A stretch of 64,000 nt of DNA from Arcticibacterium sp964021845 (GCF_964021845.1 NZ_CAXHZC010000001.1:868001-932000); one strand, 5' to 3'; counted from the stretch's first letter, positions 1 to 9,724 are shown. The notes: generated by a model not told the origin, from the sequence alone. Made by a program: numbers and translations.

Positions 1-570
1 GAAGAGTCTATGAGAATGCCTTTTATCATCAAATATCCTAAGCTAATTAAGCCAAATAGTAGAACTAAAGCTATCATTAATAATACGGATTATGCTCCAA
101 CTTTGCTTGAGCTAGCAGGAGGTGAGGTACCTTCTTATATGCAGGGGGAAAGTTTTAAGGAGGTATTGACCAATCCTACCAAAGACTTTAGAGATGCAAC
201 TTATTATAGATACTGGATGCATTTGACACACCATGACGTACCTGCTCATTTTGGTGTTAGAACAGCTAAGTCTAAGCTAATATTCTATTATGGAGCTCAT
301 TACAATACTGAACTGTATGGTAAGAATAGTTTTACTTGGGTAAAAGACCCAAGTGAATCGTACCACTTCGAACCAACTCCTGCTGCATGGGAGTTTTATG
401 ATTTGACTCTTGACCCTAAAGAGGTGGTTAACAGATATAAAGATCCAAAATATCAAGCTGAAATTCAGAAACTGAAGGCCGAGATTCTGGCTCAAAGACT
501 AAAGTATAAAGAAGAAGATAAAGCTTATCCAAATATTGAAAGTGTTATTGAGGCTCACTGGAATGATTAA
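1..570 (+). CDS. Sulfatase, C-terminal part (runs off left edge)
   Basis: The reading frame is open from the first base, so the true start lies outside the window; the first internal Met is at 10. The visible ~190 residues match the C-terminal part of type I sulfatases: an 'MRMPFIIKYP' strand followed by 'TDYAPTLLELAG', where the target-domain helix sits. The C-terminal subdomain ends in 'WEFYDLTLDPKEVVNRY', the usual 'E.YDL..DP.E..N' closing motif of the family. The catalytic formylglycine motif is in the missing part, so activity cannot be judged. It lies 51 bp upstream of a second sulfatase on the same strand, so the two are probably co-transcribed. The substrate is unknown; the fucosidase downstream suggests a sulfated fucose-containing glycan. 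Confidence 0.85.
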   Translation, partial: EESMRMPFIIKYPKLIKPNSRTKAIINNTDYAPTLLELAGGEVPSYMQGESFKEVLTNPTKDFRDATYYRYWMHLTHHDVPAHFGVRTAKSKLIFYYGAHYNTELYGKNSFTWVKDPSESYHFEPTPAAWEFYDLTLDPKEVVNRYKDPKYQAEIQKLKAEILAQRLKYKEEDKAYPNIESVIEAHWND

Positions 571-621
571 GTTTTATCAAAAAAGAAAGTGTTTAAAGGG
601 GTAGTTGGTTAATTTGCAGTG

Positions 622-2400
622 ATGAGAAATTTAGTGTTTTTACTTTGTACGTTATCAATAATATCGTGCCAGCAGAAAGAGGTTTTTGAAAAGCCTAATG
701 TGGTTTTTATACTTACCGATGATCAAGGTTACGGAGATTTGGGCTGCAATGGAAACCCATGGATAAAAACGCCAAATATAGATTCTCTATATAACGAAAG
801 TGTGTCATTTACAGATTACCACGTGGGTACCACTTGTGCACCAAGCCGTGGTGGTTTGATGACTGGTAAGTTTAGTAATAATGTGGGGGTTTGGCATACC
901 ATTATGGGTAGGGAGATTTTGAATGAAAATGAAGCCACTATGGCTGAATTTTTCAAAGAAAACTCTTACAAAACATCCATGTTTGGTAAGTGGCATTTGG
1001 GAGATAATTACCCTTTTAGGCCACAAGATAGAGGTTTTGATGAGTCTGTAATTCATAAAGGTGGTGGCGTAGGTCAGCAACCAGACTATTGGAATAACGA
1101 TTATTTCTCAGATACTTATTTTAGGAATGGGGTACCCGAAAAGTTTGATGGCTACTGTACAGATGTTTGGTTTGCTGAAGCTCAGAAGTTTATTGAGAAG
1201 AATAAAGAAGAGCCTTTTTTCTGTTATTTAGCTCTCAATGCACCTCATGGACCATATAATGTTCCTGAAGAATATAGTGATTTATACAAAGGTCAAGAAG
1301 AAATCACTAATCCTGAATTTTATGGGATGATTACCAATATTGATGAAAACGTGGGTAAGTTAAGAGCTTTTTTAAAGGAGAAAGGCTTAGCGGAAAATAC
1401 CATTTTCATTTATATGTCAGATAATGGAACTGCAGCGGGAGTAGCATTTGATAAGAATGGTGATGTGAAAAAAGGCTTTAATGCAGGAATGAGAGGAACC
1501 AAAGGTTCGGAATATGAAGGTGGGCATCGTGTGCCTTTTATTATGCACTGGCCTAAAGGCGAACTTAGCCAAAGAAGGGATATTAAGACCTTAACTTCTT
1601 ATGTAGATTTCTTCCCAACATTGGCAGATTTATGCGGTTTACCTTCTCCTGATAATGGTTTTGATGGAATTTCTCTCAGAAATGTAATTTATAAAGACGA
1701 GAAACCAGATAGAGTTTTGGTAGTAGATACACAGCGAGAAGACGATTTGATAAAGTGGAAGCAGCCTTCTGTCATGAAGGATAAGTGGCGAATGATAGGC
1801 GGAACCGAGCTTTACAATATCAAAAGTGACCCAGGACAAAGAGACAATTTAGCCGAACAGTATCCAGCACTGATGGATAGCTTGAAAGTGGCTTATGAAT
1901 TATGGTGGAAAGGCACAGAGGAAGCAGCAGGACACATGACTTATATTCCAGTTGGCAATGATATCCCAGAATTGGTTCAATTAAACAGTCATGATTTACA
2001 TACACCAATAGGTCATCCTACATGGAATCAAGCTCAGGTTAGAAGTGGTAGTGGAGCCATGGGCTATTGGCCAATTGAGGTTAAAAATGCTGGAAAATAC
2101 GAAGTAGAGCTACGCAGATGGCCAAAAGAGTCAGGCTTAGGTTTAGGTGATGCCGCTCCGATAGGTGATGAGATTCCTGGAAAAAATCAATATAAAAAAG
2201 GGGAGCGATGGCTCATTAATGGTGCCGAGCTAATTATTGATGAAAATGTACATGTTTTAGCTGCTCCTAAAATGGGAGAAAGAGCCGTATTTACTTTGGA
2301 TTTAAAAAAAGGGAAGCAAATAATGAAGGCCTCTTTTGAAGTAAATTCTGGAGATAAAAGGCCAGTTTTTTATGCCTATGTCAAACCTTTAAGTGAATAA
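622..2400 (+). CDS. Lipoprotein sulfatase (formylglycine-dependent)
   Basis: Type I sulfatase that hydrolyses sulfate esters, probably on a polysaccharide. I chose the ATG at 622 over the GTG at 619 because it opens directly into a lipoprotein signal (MRNLVFLLCTLSIISC, lipid Cys16). Metal-binding Asp33-Asp34 lie in 'ILTDDQGYGD'. The formylglycine site is 'CAPSR' with Cys72, the canonical C-x-P-S-R. 'GKWHLG', 'NAPHGPY', 'MSDNG' and 'GGHRVPFI' follow in the expected order. The last ~120 residues form an extra beta-rich domain after the sulfatase fold. Lipidation implies a periplasmic or surface location. Maturation needs an FGE; the FGE-like protein at 9935 lacks one active-site cysteine, so the maturase may be elsewhere. 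Confidence 0.93.
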   Translation: MRNLVFLLCTLSIISCQQKEVFEKPNVVFILTDDQGYGDLGCNGNPWIKTPNIDSLYNESVSFTDYHVGTTCAPSRGGLMTGKFSNNVGVWHTIMGREILNENEATMAEFFKENSYKTSMFGKWHLGDNYPFRPQDRGFDESVIHKGGGVGQQPDYWNNDYFSDTYFRNGVPEKFDGYCTDVWFAEAQKFIEKNKEEPFFCYLALNAPHGPYNVPEEYSDLYKGQEEITNPEFYGMITNIDENVGKLRAFLKEKGLAENTIFIYMSDNGTAAGVAFDKNGDVKKGFNAGMRGTKGSEYEGGHRVPFIMHWPKGELSQRRDIKTLTSYVDFFPTLADLCGLPSPDNGFDGISLRNVIYKDEKPDRVLVVDTQREDDLIKWKQPSVMKDKWRMIGGTELYNIKSDPGQRDNLAEQYPALMDSLKVAYELWWKGTEEAAGHMTYIPVGNDIPELVQLNSHDLHTPIGHPTWNQAQVRSGSGAMGYWPIEVKNAGKYEVELRRWPKESGLGLGDAAPIGDEIPGKNQYKKGERWLINGAELIIDENVHVLAAPKMGERAVFTLDLKKGKQIMKASFEVNSGDKRPVFYAYVKPLSE

Positions 2401-2413
2401 AAAACGCTAAGGT

Positions 2414-3289
2414 TTAAACGTTTTGTGCGGCAGACTTTTTATTCGCATTCTTTAGATATTCCGTTGGCGTCTTTTTAATGAACTTTTTGAAATATCTATT
2501 AAAATTAGAGAGGTTATTAAAACCGCATTCAAAGCATATTTGAGAGATGTTCAAATCTGTTTCTAGTAATAGTTTGCACGCGTGACCAATTCTGATTTCT
2601 AATAAGAAATTCGTGAAGGTTTTGTTGGTCTTTGTCTTAAAATACCTGCAAAATGAATTGACGCTTAGGTTTGCCACATTGGAGATTTCTTCTAAACTGA
2701 TTTCTCTGTCAAAGTTGCTTAAAACGTATTGGTATATATTGTCAAGTCGCTCACTATCAATAGAATCATAGGTTTGGGAGAAGCCCAGTGAACTTAGCAA
2801 GGTATTGTCGTTATTCAATGTAATGTGAGACATTACATTGAATAACTTGATAATTCTTTGGAAACCTTCTGATTCATGAAGTGACTCAAAAAGGAAGTTA
2901 TTTTGAATAGGGTCGTTGTTCTTTATTTGAATGCCTCTAGTCGCTTTTGATATAATTTCTTTTATTGATTTCATCTCAGGAAAAGAAAGAAATTCAGAGC
3001 TAAAAAAGGTAGGTAAAAAGTGAATCACATACGCATCTGAATAGTTCTGTTCTTCGGTGGTGTCATACCTAAAAAGATGTGGCAAATTAGAGCCAAGCAT
3101 GAAAATGTCGTTTTCTTCAAAAGGTGCTACGGCATCTCCAATTATAAAAGTGCCTTTACCTTTTCTAATAAGTATTATTTCAATTTCTGGATGGTAATGC
3201 CAGCGGTTATGATAAACCGGAACTTCATCATGTCTTATGCTAAAAGACTGCTCTATTTTGTTCGAAATCTTAAGTAATTGAGCTTTCAT
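2414..3289 (-). CDS. AraC-family transcriptional regulator with N-terminal cupin
   Basis: 291 residues. The N-terminal half carries a sugar-sensing cupin signature ('WHYHPEIEIILIRKGKGTF' followed by 'NDIFMLGSNLPH'). The last ~100 residues are the double helix-turn-helix of AraC/XylS proteins ('ISLEEISNVANLSVNSFCRYFK' and 'NISQICFECGFNNLSNFNRYFKK'). It is transcribed divergently from the zinc dehydrogenase at 3502, with a 212-bp shared upstream region, and is convergent with the sulfatase at 622-2400. It probably controls the surrounding sugar-catabolic genes in response to a sugar or sugar acid; the ligand cannot be told from the sequence. Confidence 0.9.
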   Translation of the reverse strand: MKAQLLKISNKIEQSFSIRHDEVPVYHNRWHYHPEIEIILIRKGKGTFIIGDAVAPFEENDIFMLGSNLPHLFRYDTTEEQNYSDAYVIHFLPTFFSSEFLSFPEMKSIKEIISKATRGIQIKNNDPIQNNFLFESLHESEGFQRIIKLFNVMSHITLNNDNTLLSSLGFSQTYDSIDSERLDNIYQYVLSNFDREISLEEISNVANLSVNSFCRYFKTKTNKTFTNFLLEIRIGHACKLLLETDLNISQICFECGFNNLSNFNRYFKKFIKKTPTEYLKNANKKSAAQNV

Positions 3290-3501
3290 ATTTTAGTTTT
3301 TAACTACTTGCTTATATAGTATTACCTATTGCTAGAATTTTTACGATTTGTTGTCTTTTTCTGTGGTTATTTTGTTTATATCTAATAGCGAGACAAATAA
3401 AGTAATATTTAATTGTAATTCTAGGAGATGTTATAAATTTTCTTAATTAAAGGAAGTTTTTCAAAATTAATGAGCAGTTTAAGAATTAAAAAAATACCAC
3501 A

Positions 3502-4524
3502 TTGAGAGCAATTATTCTTAAGGAACCAGGGCAGTTTGACTTTATAGAACAGGAAGATATCAAAGCTGAAAAAGGCAAGGCGATAGTAAAAATTAAAAGA
3601 ATAGGAATCTGTGGAACAGACTACCATGCATTCAAAGGAGACCAGCCTTTCTTTACATACCCTAGAGTTTTGGGCCATGAATTAGGTGGCGAAATAGTTT
3701 CTATATCTGAAAATGGCATAGAACATAGTTTAAAAGTAGGTGATAAGGTGGCTATAGAGCCATATTTGAACTGTGAAACTTGTCAATCTTGTCAGGCAGG
3801 ACATATAAATTGCTGTGAAAACATCCAAGTAATAGGGGTTCATTCAGATGGTGGAATGGCAGAGTATATCTCTATTCCTTTAAACAAAATTCATAAATCT
3901 GCGAGCCTAAGTTTTGACCAATTAGCTTTGGTAGAAACACTAGGAATAGGCCTGCATGCAGTAAACAGAGCGAATGTAAAATCTGGAGAAAAGGTACTTA
4001 TAATAGGAGCAGGGCCAATAGGCCTTGGTGTGGCTCAGTTTTCAAAATTGAATGGTGCTACAGTTTGCATGGCTGATATTTCAAAAAGTCGTTTAGATTT
4101 TATTAAGAAAATAGGTCTTTCAGATAAAAGTATCCAAGTAAGAGGTAAATTAGAAGAAGCTGATTTGAAAAATGCTTTGGATGGGGATTTGCCCAGTGTA
4201 GTTATTGACGCTACGGGTAATAAAAACTCCATGTTAAACACATTTAATGTATTAGCTCATGGCGGCAGACTGGTTTTTGTTGGTCTTTTCCAGGGCGATG
4301 TTACGTTTTTTGACCCTAATTTTCATAAAAGAGAGCTTACGCTTTTGGCAAGTAGAAATTGTCTTCCAGAGGACTTTAAAGAAATAATTTCACTGATAGA
4401 ACGGGGCGTCATTGATACAAATCCATGGTTATCTCACCGTACTAGCTTTGAAGATATGCCAGATAAATTTGAGACTTTTTTAGAGCCTAGTCAAGAGGTT
4501 ATAAAAGCCATTATTGAACTTTAA
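3502..4524 (+). CDS. Zinc-dependent medium-chain alcohol/polyol dehydrogenase
   Basis: 340-residue MDR-family dehydrogenase oxidising a sugar alcohol, sugar or sugar acid with NAD(P)+. Visible residues: catalytic zinc ligand Cys37 in 'GICGTD', His59-Glu60 in 'LGHELGG', the structural-zinc set Cys91-x2-Cys94-x2-Cys97-x7-Cys105, and the nucleotide-binding 'IIGAGPIGLG' loop. The start is TTG at 3502, since the next in-frame Met is far inside the conserved domain; this fits the family N-terminus 'MRAIILKEPG'. The following FG-GAP lipoprotein starts 11 bp after the stop, so the two form an operon. The family includes L-fuconate/L-galactonate-type and threonine-type dehydrogenases; a role in fucose or uronate breakdown is inferred from the neighbours only. 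Confidence 0.85.
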   Translation: MRAIILKEPGQFDFIEQEDIKAEKGKAIVKIKRIGICGTDYHAFKGDQPFFTYPRVLGHELGGEIVSISENGIEHSLKVGDKVAIEPYLNCETCQSCQAGHINCCENIQVIGVHSDGGMAEYISIPLNKIHKSASLSFDQLALVETLGIGLHAVNRANVKSGEKVLIIGAGPIGLGVAQFSKLNGATVCMADISKSRLDFIKKIGLSDKSIQVRGKLEEADLKNALDGDLPSVVIDATGNKNSMLNTFNVLAHGGRLVFVGLFQGDVTFFDPNFHKRELTLLASRNCLPEDFKEIISLIERGVIDTNPWLSHRTSFEDMPDKFETFLEPSQEVIKAIIEL

Positions 4525-4535
4525 GCGTTGACTTT

Positions 4536-7500
4536 ATGCGGTTTAAGCTTTATTTATTTTTTATTATTCTAACTTGTCTTTTGACAAGCTTGGGCTGTAG
4601 TGATAAAAGTAAAAAGGGTGAGTTAAAATTTACGCAAATTGATGCAAGTCATTCAGGCATTGATTTCAATAATGAGATACTAGAAGACGATTCATTAAAT
4701 TTCTATCATAACGAGTATGTGTATATAGGCTCGGGTGTTGGAATTGGGGATTTTAATAAAGATGGGCTGCAAGATGTGATTTTTGGAGGTAGTCAGGTCA
4801 ATAGCAAACTCTATTTAAACAAAGGCGATTTTGAGTTTGAAGACGTAACGCTCTCTGCTGGCATAACTAATACGGAGTGGGTCACTGGTGTTACCGTGGA
4901 AGACGTAAATCAAGATGGCTGGGACGACATCTATCTTTGTGTTTCTCACTTCAGGAATCCTAGTCAAAGAAAAAATCTTCTTTTTATTAACCAAGGTACA
5001 TCAGATTTAAAATTTGTAGAATGTGCGGAAGCGTACGGTTTGGCTGACACTGGTTTTTCTACTAATGCAGCGTTTTTTGACTATGATAAAGACGGCGATT
5101 TGGATATGTATTTGCTTAATCATAAGCTTTTTGAGCAGCAACCAAACAGAATAGTAAGAATTGATACGTCTGGGCTAGCTTCATCAGCAGATAAACTTTT
5201 TAGGAATGAAGGTGGTGCTGAGCATCCAAAATTTGTAGATGTATCTTTAGCTGCGGGAATAAAGGAAGATGGCTATGGGCTAGGCTTGCTCATTTCAGAT
5301 CTTAATCAAGATAACCTTCCTGATATTTATGTGGCAAATGACTATTTAAGCAATGATTATCTCTGGATAAATGATGGTAAAGGAGGTTTTACTAATCAAA
5401 TAGCCGCTGCTACTAGACATCAAAGTTTTAGCAGCATGGGGGTTGATATTGCTGATATTAACAATGATTTGTTGCTAGATATTGGGGTTTTGGATATGAT
5501 GCCAAACACCAATGAAAGGAAAAAGATGATGACTTTGGGCTTTAGCCCAGATAAGTATGATATGCAAAGAAGGGCAGGCTATAATCATCAATACAGCCGA
5601 AATGTACTTCAAGTAAATCAGGGAATACCATCTGGCGATGTTCCTGTTTTTTCAGAGCTTGGTCAACTAGCTCAAATTTCTGAAACAGACTGGAGTTGGA
5701 GTATACTTTTTGCCGATTTTGACAATGACCGCTGGAAGGATATTCATATCTCAAATGGTTTAGGAAAGGATTTGACAAATAACGATTTCATCTCTTTTAC
5801 CAGTGAAGAGCTATCAAAACAGAGCTTTTTTGGAGGTTCGTATGAAAATAGTGTTAGTCAAGAGCAGGTGGTGAGTTGGACAAAGGCTTTGGACGAATTT
5901 GGAGCTGTTAGTAAAGAGAATTTCTTGTTTATAAATGACAAGAACTTGGGTTTCTTGGATGGTTCTGAACTCTTAGGAGACGGTGAAAAGTCTGTTTCTC
6001 AGGGTGCTGCTTATGTAGATTTTGATAACGACGGTGATTTAGATTTGGTGGTGAATAACATGAACCAATCGGCCTTTGTTTATAGAAATGACTTAAGAGC
6101 AAGTGTTGAGGATTCAACCCATAACTTTCTAAAGATTAAGCTAGAAGGAATAAGGGGAAACTTAGGAGGAATAGGGGCAAAAGTGCTGGTATACACTGGA
6201 GGTGAGTCACAGGTTTTCGAACAAACGCCTACCAGAGGTTATGCATCTACTGTAGATAAAAGAATTAATATAGGTTTGGGTGAGTTTCAATCAGTTGATT
6301 CTGTGAAGGTTTCGTGGAGTTCTGGGAAACTTAGTATTCTTAAAAATGTCAAAGCGAATCAAGAACTTAGAATAAAGGAAACAGAGGCGAATGATGGCGT
6401 ATTAGATTATTTAAAGAGAAAAGAAGAACCTCTTTTTAAGGAACTTGCATTTAATGCCTTTAAGCCACACAAAGAACAAATATTTTCAGATTACTCTAGA
6501 AGGAGAATGCAGCCTCAAAAGTATTCTCAACTAGGACCTGCCATGGCAAAAGCAGATTTAAACGCTGATGGCCTTGACGACCTTTATATAGGAGGGGCAA
6601 GAGGGCAGGAGTCTTGTGTTTATATCCAAAATCAGAAAGGTGATTTTACAGAGCATGTTCTAACAGGTAGTTTAGAGCATGAAGATTTAGGTGGAGTTTT
6701 CATAGATATTGACAAAGACAATGACCTTGATTTAATCACGGTAGGAGGTAGTACAGAATTTCCAAATTCAGGTCAACAAGGTGTTTCAGTCTATTTAAAT
6801 AATGGAAAAGGGGAATTCTCTGCTTCCGAAAACCATTTTCCTAAAGGTTTTAAAGTGTTTTCTTCCACTATAAAAGCCGAGGATTTTGATAAGGACGGCG
6901 ACATGGATTTATTCATCGGTGGTCGTTTAGATAATACTAACTTTCCGAAAAGCTCAGAGAGTTTTTTGTTTGAAAATGTAAATGGAAAGTTCAAGGATAT
7001 TACGCCTGCCGCAGTGCGTTCTATGGGTATGGTTACGGATGCTGTTTGCATAGATTTTGACCAAGATGGTCTTCAAGATTTGATAGTATGTGGAGATTAT
7101 ATGGAGCTAGAATTCTTTCAGAATACCGAGAATGGTTTCAAGCACTTTACAGAAAAAACAGGTTTGACTGGTAATCATGGTTGGTGGAGAAGTCTTAAAC
7201 TAGCAGATATTGACCAAGACGGTGATTTGGACCTAGTTGCTGGGAATTTTGGCTTAAATAATAAGTACGATATTAGCTCAGAAAGGCCAGCCTATTTGTT
7301 CGCTAAAGATTTAGATAATAATGGGGTTCAGGAATTGATGCCTGCATATTTTATCAAAAACTTGAAAGGTAATTTTAAGCTTTTTCCAGATTTAAGTAGA
7401 GACCAGTTTGCTGAGCAAACACCCAAAATAAGGCAATTCTATGCTAAGTATTCGGCATATTCTAATGCAACTATGTCTGATATTATAGACCGTTTTGGTA

Positions 7501-7901
7501 GAGATAAAATGTTAGAATTACGCTGCGATTATTTAGGTACAGCTTGGTTTGAAAATTTAGGTTTAGGAAAATTTGCTAGGCATGAATTGCCAAAAGAGGC
7601 ACAGTTTGCACCAGTAAATGTCATAGAAACAGCTGATATTAATTCAGATGGTTTTCCTGATTTAATTTTGGCAGGAAATGAATACCACACTGAAGTGAGT
7701 ACGGGTAGGTCTGATGCTTCTTATGGCACTGTATTATTGAATAAAGATGGTAAAAGCTGGAGAGCTGTTCCTTCTTACCTTTCTGGCTTGTATTTAATGG
7801 GAGATGTGAGGTCAATGATTCTTCTAAATAATGGGAATAATTTGCTCTTTGGTGTGAATAATACCTCGCCCGCATACTTTAGTTTGCCTGTTAATAAGTA
7901 A
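4536..7901 (+). CDS. FG-GAP/VCBS repeat lipoprotein with ASPIC/UnbV domain
   Basis: 1121-residue exported lipoprotein (signal ending 'LLTSLGC', lipid Cys21). At least a dozen FG-GAP-type calcium-binding repeats are visible, such as 'GDFNKDGLQDVIFGG', 'DYDKDGDLDMYLLN', 'DFDNDGDLDLVVNN', 'DFDKDGDMDLFIGG' and 'DIDQDGDLDLVAGN'. They form two beta-propeller blocks on either side of an ASPIC/UnbV segment around residues 540-610 ('GNLGGIGAKVLVYTGG...QTPTRGY'). Such CRTAC1-like proteins are abundant in Bacteroidota and are often encoded with SusC/D or carbohydrate genes. The function is unproven; binding of glycans or proteins at the surface is plausible. It starts 11 bp after the dehydrogenase. Confidence 0.9.
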   Translation: MRFKLYLFFIILTCLLTSLGCSDKSKKGELKFTQIDASHSGIDFNNEILEDDSLNFYHNEYVYIGSGVGIGDFNKDGLQDVIFGGSQVNSKLYLNKGDFEFEDVTLSAGITNTEWVTGVTVEDVNQDGWDDIYLCVSHFRNPSQRKNLLFINQGTSDLKFVECAEAYGLADTGFSTNAAFFDYDKDGDLDMYLLNHKLFEQQPNRIVRIDTSGLASSADKLFRNEGGAEHPKFVDVSLAAGIKEDGYGLGLLISDLNQDNLPDIYVANDYLSNDYLWINDGKGGFTNQIAAATRHQSFSSMGVDIADINNDLLLDIGVLDMMPNTNERKKMMTLGFSPDKYDMQRRAGYNHQYSRNVLQVNQGIPSGDVPVFSELGQLAQISETDWSWSILFADFDNDRWKDIHISNGLGKDLTNNDFISFTSEELSKQSFFGGSYENSVSQEQVVSWTKALDEFGAVSKENFLFINDKNLGFLDGSELLGDGEKSVSQGAAYVDFDNDGDLDLVVNNMNQSAFVYRNDLRASVEDSTHNFLKIKLEGIRGNLGGIGAKVLVYTGGESQVFEQTPTRGYASTVDKRINIGLGEFQSVDSVKVSWSSGKLSILKNVKANQELRIKETEANDGVLDYLKRKEEPLFKELAFNAFKPHKEQIFSDYSRRRMQPQKYSQLGPAMAKADLNADGLDDLYIGGARGQESCVYIQNQKGDFTEHVLTGSLEHEDLGGVFIDIDKDNDLDLITVGGSTEFPNSGQQGVSVYLNNGKGEFSASENHFPKGFKVFSSTIKAEDFDKDGDMDLFIGGRLDNTNFPKSSESFLFENVNGKFKDITPAAVRSMGMVTDAVCIDFDQDGLQDLIVCGDYMELEFFQNTENGFKHFTEKTGLTGNHGWWRSLKLADIDQDGDLDLVAGNFGLNNKYDISSERPAYLFAKDLDNNGVQELMPAYFIKNLKGNFKLFPDLSRDQFAEQTPKIRQFYAKYSAYSNATMSDIIDRFGRDKMLELRCDYLGTAWFENLGLGKFARHELPKEAQFAPVNVIETADINSDGFPDLILAGNEYHTEVSTGRSDASYGTVLLNKDGKSWRAVPSYLSGLYLMGDVRSMILLNNGNNLLFGVNNTSPAYFSLPVNK

Positions 7902-7970
7902 AGGTTGATCGTAAAGTATTAGCTCTTTAATGGCATGCTAAAATCGTATTATGTTATGCTTAAATTGATG

Positions 7971-8001
7971 TTTTGTACTGTGTATTAATAGTATAATTTT
8001 G
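7971..8001 (+). promoter_or_regulatory. Predicted Bacteroidota-type promoter upstream of the fucosidase
   Basis: A TTTTG box at 7971-7975 is followed, 18 nt later, by TAATTTTG at 7994-8001, an exact match to the -7 element TAnnTTTG used by the Bacteroidota sigma factor. The fucosidase ATG is about 165 nt downstream, so the transcript would carry a long leader that includes the hairpin at 8116-8140. This was found by eye; AT-rich DNA yields such matches by chance. Confidence 0.45.
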
Positions 8002-8115
8002 TTATAGTTTAATATTCAGCAAAGAATATGTAGTGACACTTTAGTTTTGGTGGTACTATCTTATAGAGCTGAAAGGGTTAGAAGAATGGTTTAGTAAATT
8101 TTAGTGAAAGATTAC

Positions 8116-8140
8116 AAAAAGAGAGATTTTCTCTCTTTTT
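8116..8140 (+). terminator. Perfect hairpin with U-rich arm just before the fucosidase
   Basis: AAAAAGAGAG / CTCTCTTTTT form a perfect 10-bp stem around a 5-nt loop, ending in five Ts. It lies 214 bp after the FG-GAP gene and only 25 bp before the fucosidase ATG. It could end the upstream operon or act as an attenuator in the fucosidase leader. The A/T-symmetric arms would let it work in both directions. Confidence 0.55.
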
Positions 8141-8165
8141 GTGTCTTAATCATTTAAAGAAAAGT

Positions 8166-9662
8166 ATGAAAAAAATAGTATTAACTTTTTTATTGGCCGC
8201 AGGTTTTCTGTCGGCGTATTCTCAAGAAAGGTACACAGAAGACTGGGACCAAATAGCTGCGAAATATGAGATTCCAGAATGGTTTCAAGATGCCAAATTT
8301 GGTATTTTCATTCACTGGGGTGTGTATTCTGTTCCAGGTTATGGTTCAGAGTGGTATGCAAGAAATATGTATATAGATGAGAATTCTAGTACCTCATATC
8401 ATGGTAATAAAGGAAAACAAGGGCCATCTAAGGATTATTTATATCATACTAAGACGTTTGGGCACCCTAGTGAATTTGGTTACAAAGATTTTATTCCCAT
8501 GTTTAAGGCCGAGCTATTTGATGCGGCTGAATGGTTAAACATTTTCGAAAAATCAGGAGCCAAGTATATTGTACCAGTAGCTGAGCACCATGATGCTTTT
8601 GCCATGTATAATTCTTCTTATACCCTTTGGAATTCTGTGGATATGGGACCTAAGAGAGACATTATTGGTGAGCTTCAAAAAGAGACTGCTAAGCGTGGAA
8701 TGAAGTTCGGCGTTTCCTCACACTTAGCTTTTAATCAAGACTTTTTTACCAAAAAGCCTGAGTTAGGTAATACAGCACCAAAGTATCAGCAGCTTTATGG
8801 CCCAATTATGAAAAGTAGCAATGAAGCTCCTACAGCCGAGTTTAAAGATATGTGGATGAAAAGAACCACTGAACTTATTGACAACTACCAGCCAGATATT
8901 CTTTGGTTTGACTTTGGCTGGGACAGACCTGAATATGCTTCTGAGCATATTCAGTTGACTAGTTACTATTATAATAAAGGATTAGACTGGGATAAGGGCG
9001 TAGTATTACAAGGGAAAAATCATAAGTATAAATCGTTGGCGGAGGGTGCCTATGTGCACGATATGGAAAGAAGTAAATCTGCAAAAATTAGAGATTTCTT
9101 CTGGCAAACAGATACTTCAATAGGGAAGAACTCATGGGGTTATGTGAGCAATTGGGAGTCAAAGGAAACGAATACGTTAATTGACGATTTAGTAGATATT
9201 GTAAGTAAAAACGGAAGCATGCTTTTAAATGTAGGACCTAAAGCTGACGGAACCATTCCTTACGACCAACAAAAAGTCTTGTTTGAAATGGGAGACTGGT
9301 TAAAAGTAAACGGTGAAGCTATTTACGGTAGCCGACCATTCAAGATTTATGGTGAGGGACCTACTAAAATAGTAGAAGGACACCTTTCTGAAGGAAATAA
9401 TAAAGATTTAGGTTCTGAAGATATTAGATACACCACAAAAGGTGACCAGCTTTATGCCTTCTTAATGGAGTGGCCAGAAAGCAATGAGATTTTGATTAAA
9501 ACTTTGGCAAAAGGAAATCCTAATTATACTGAACAAATTAAAACAATTACAATGATGGGTTCTGATGAAACCATCAAGTTTAAACAAACCAAAGCGGGTT
9601 TAAAGGTTACTTTACCGTCATACAGGCCATGTGATTTTGCCTACGGTTTGAAAATAAACTAG
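8166..9662 (+). CDS. GH29 alpha-L-fucosidase, exported
   Basis: Retaining alpha-L-fucosidase releasing L-fucose from glycan ends in the periplasm. I chose the ATG at 8166 because it opens a classical signal peptide (MKKIVLTFLLAAGFLSAYSQ); an upstream in-frame TTG at 8139 lies inside the hairpin. GH29 landmarks are present: 'KFGIFIHWGVYSVPGYGSEW' near residues 44-63, 'VPVAEHHDAFAMYNSS', and the nucleophile Asp249 in 'DILWFDFGWD'. 'SKNGSMLLNVGPKADG' follows near the end of the barrel, with a C-terminal beta-sandwich. The 498-residue precursor is a normal family length. It sits alone between a hairpin and a strong terminator; the sulfatases upstream suggest a sulfated fucan-like substrate. Confidence 0.95.
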   Translation: MKKIVLTFLLAAGFLSAYSQERYTEDWDQIAAKYEIPEWFQDAKFGIFIHWGVYSVPGYGSEWYARNMYIDENSSTSYHGNKGKQGPSKDYLYHTKTFGHPSEFGYKDFIPMFKAELFDAAEWLNIFEKSGAKYIVPVAEHHDAFAMYNSSYTLWNSVDMGPKRDIIGELQKETAKRGMKFGVSSHLAFNQDFFTKKPELGNTAPKYQQLYGPIMKSSNEAPTAEFKDMWMKRTTELIDNYQPDILWFDFGWDRPEYASEHIQLTSYYYNKGLDWDKGVVLQGKNHKYKSLAEGAYVHDMERSKSAKIRDFFWQTDTSIGKNSWGYVSNWESKETNTLIDDLVDIVSKNGSMLLNVGPKADGTIPYDQQKVLFEMGDWLKVNGEAIYGSRPFKIYGEGPTKIVEGHLSEGNNKDLGSEDIRYTTKGDQLYAFLMEWPESNEILIKTLAKGNPNYTEQIKTITMMGSDETIKFKQTKAGLKVTLPSYRPCDFAYGLKIN

Positions 9663-9724
9663 AAAGAAAATAGGGGGTTGAATAGAATGATTGAATAATT
9701 AATTCTCCTAGAGTGTGTGAATTT

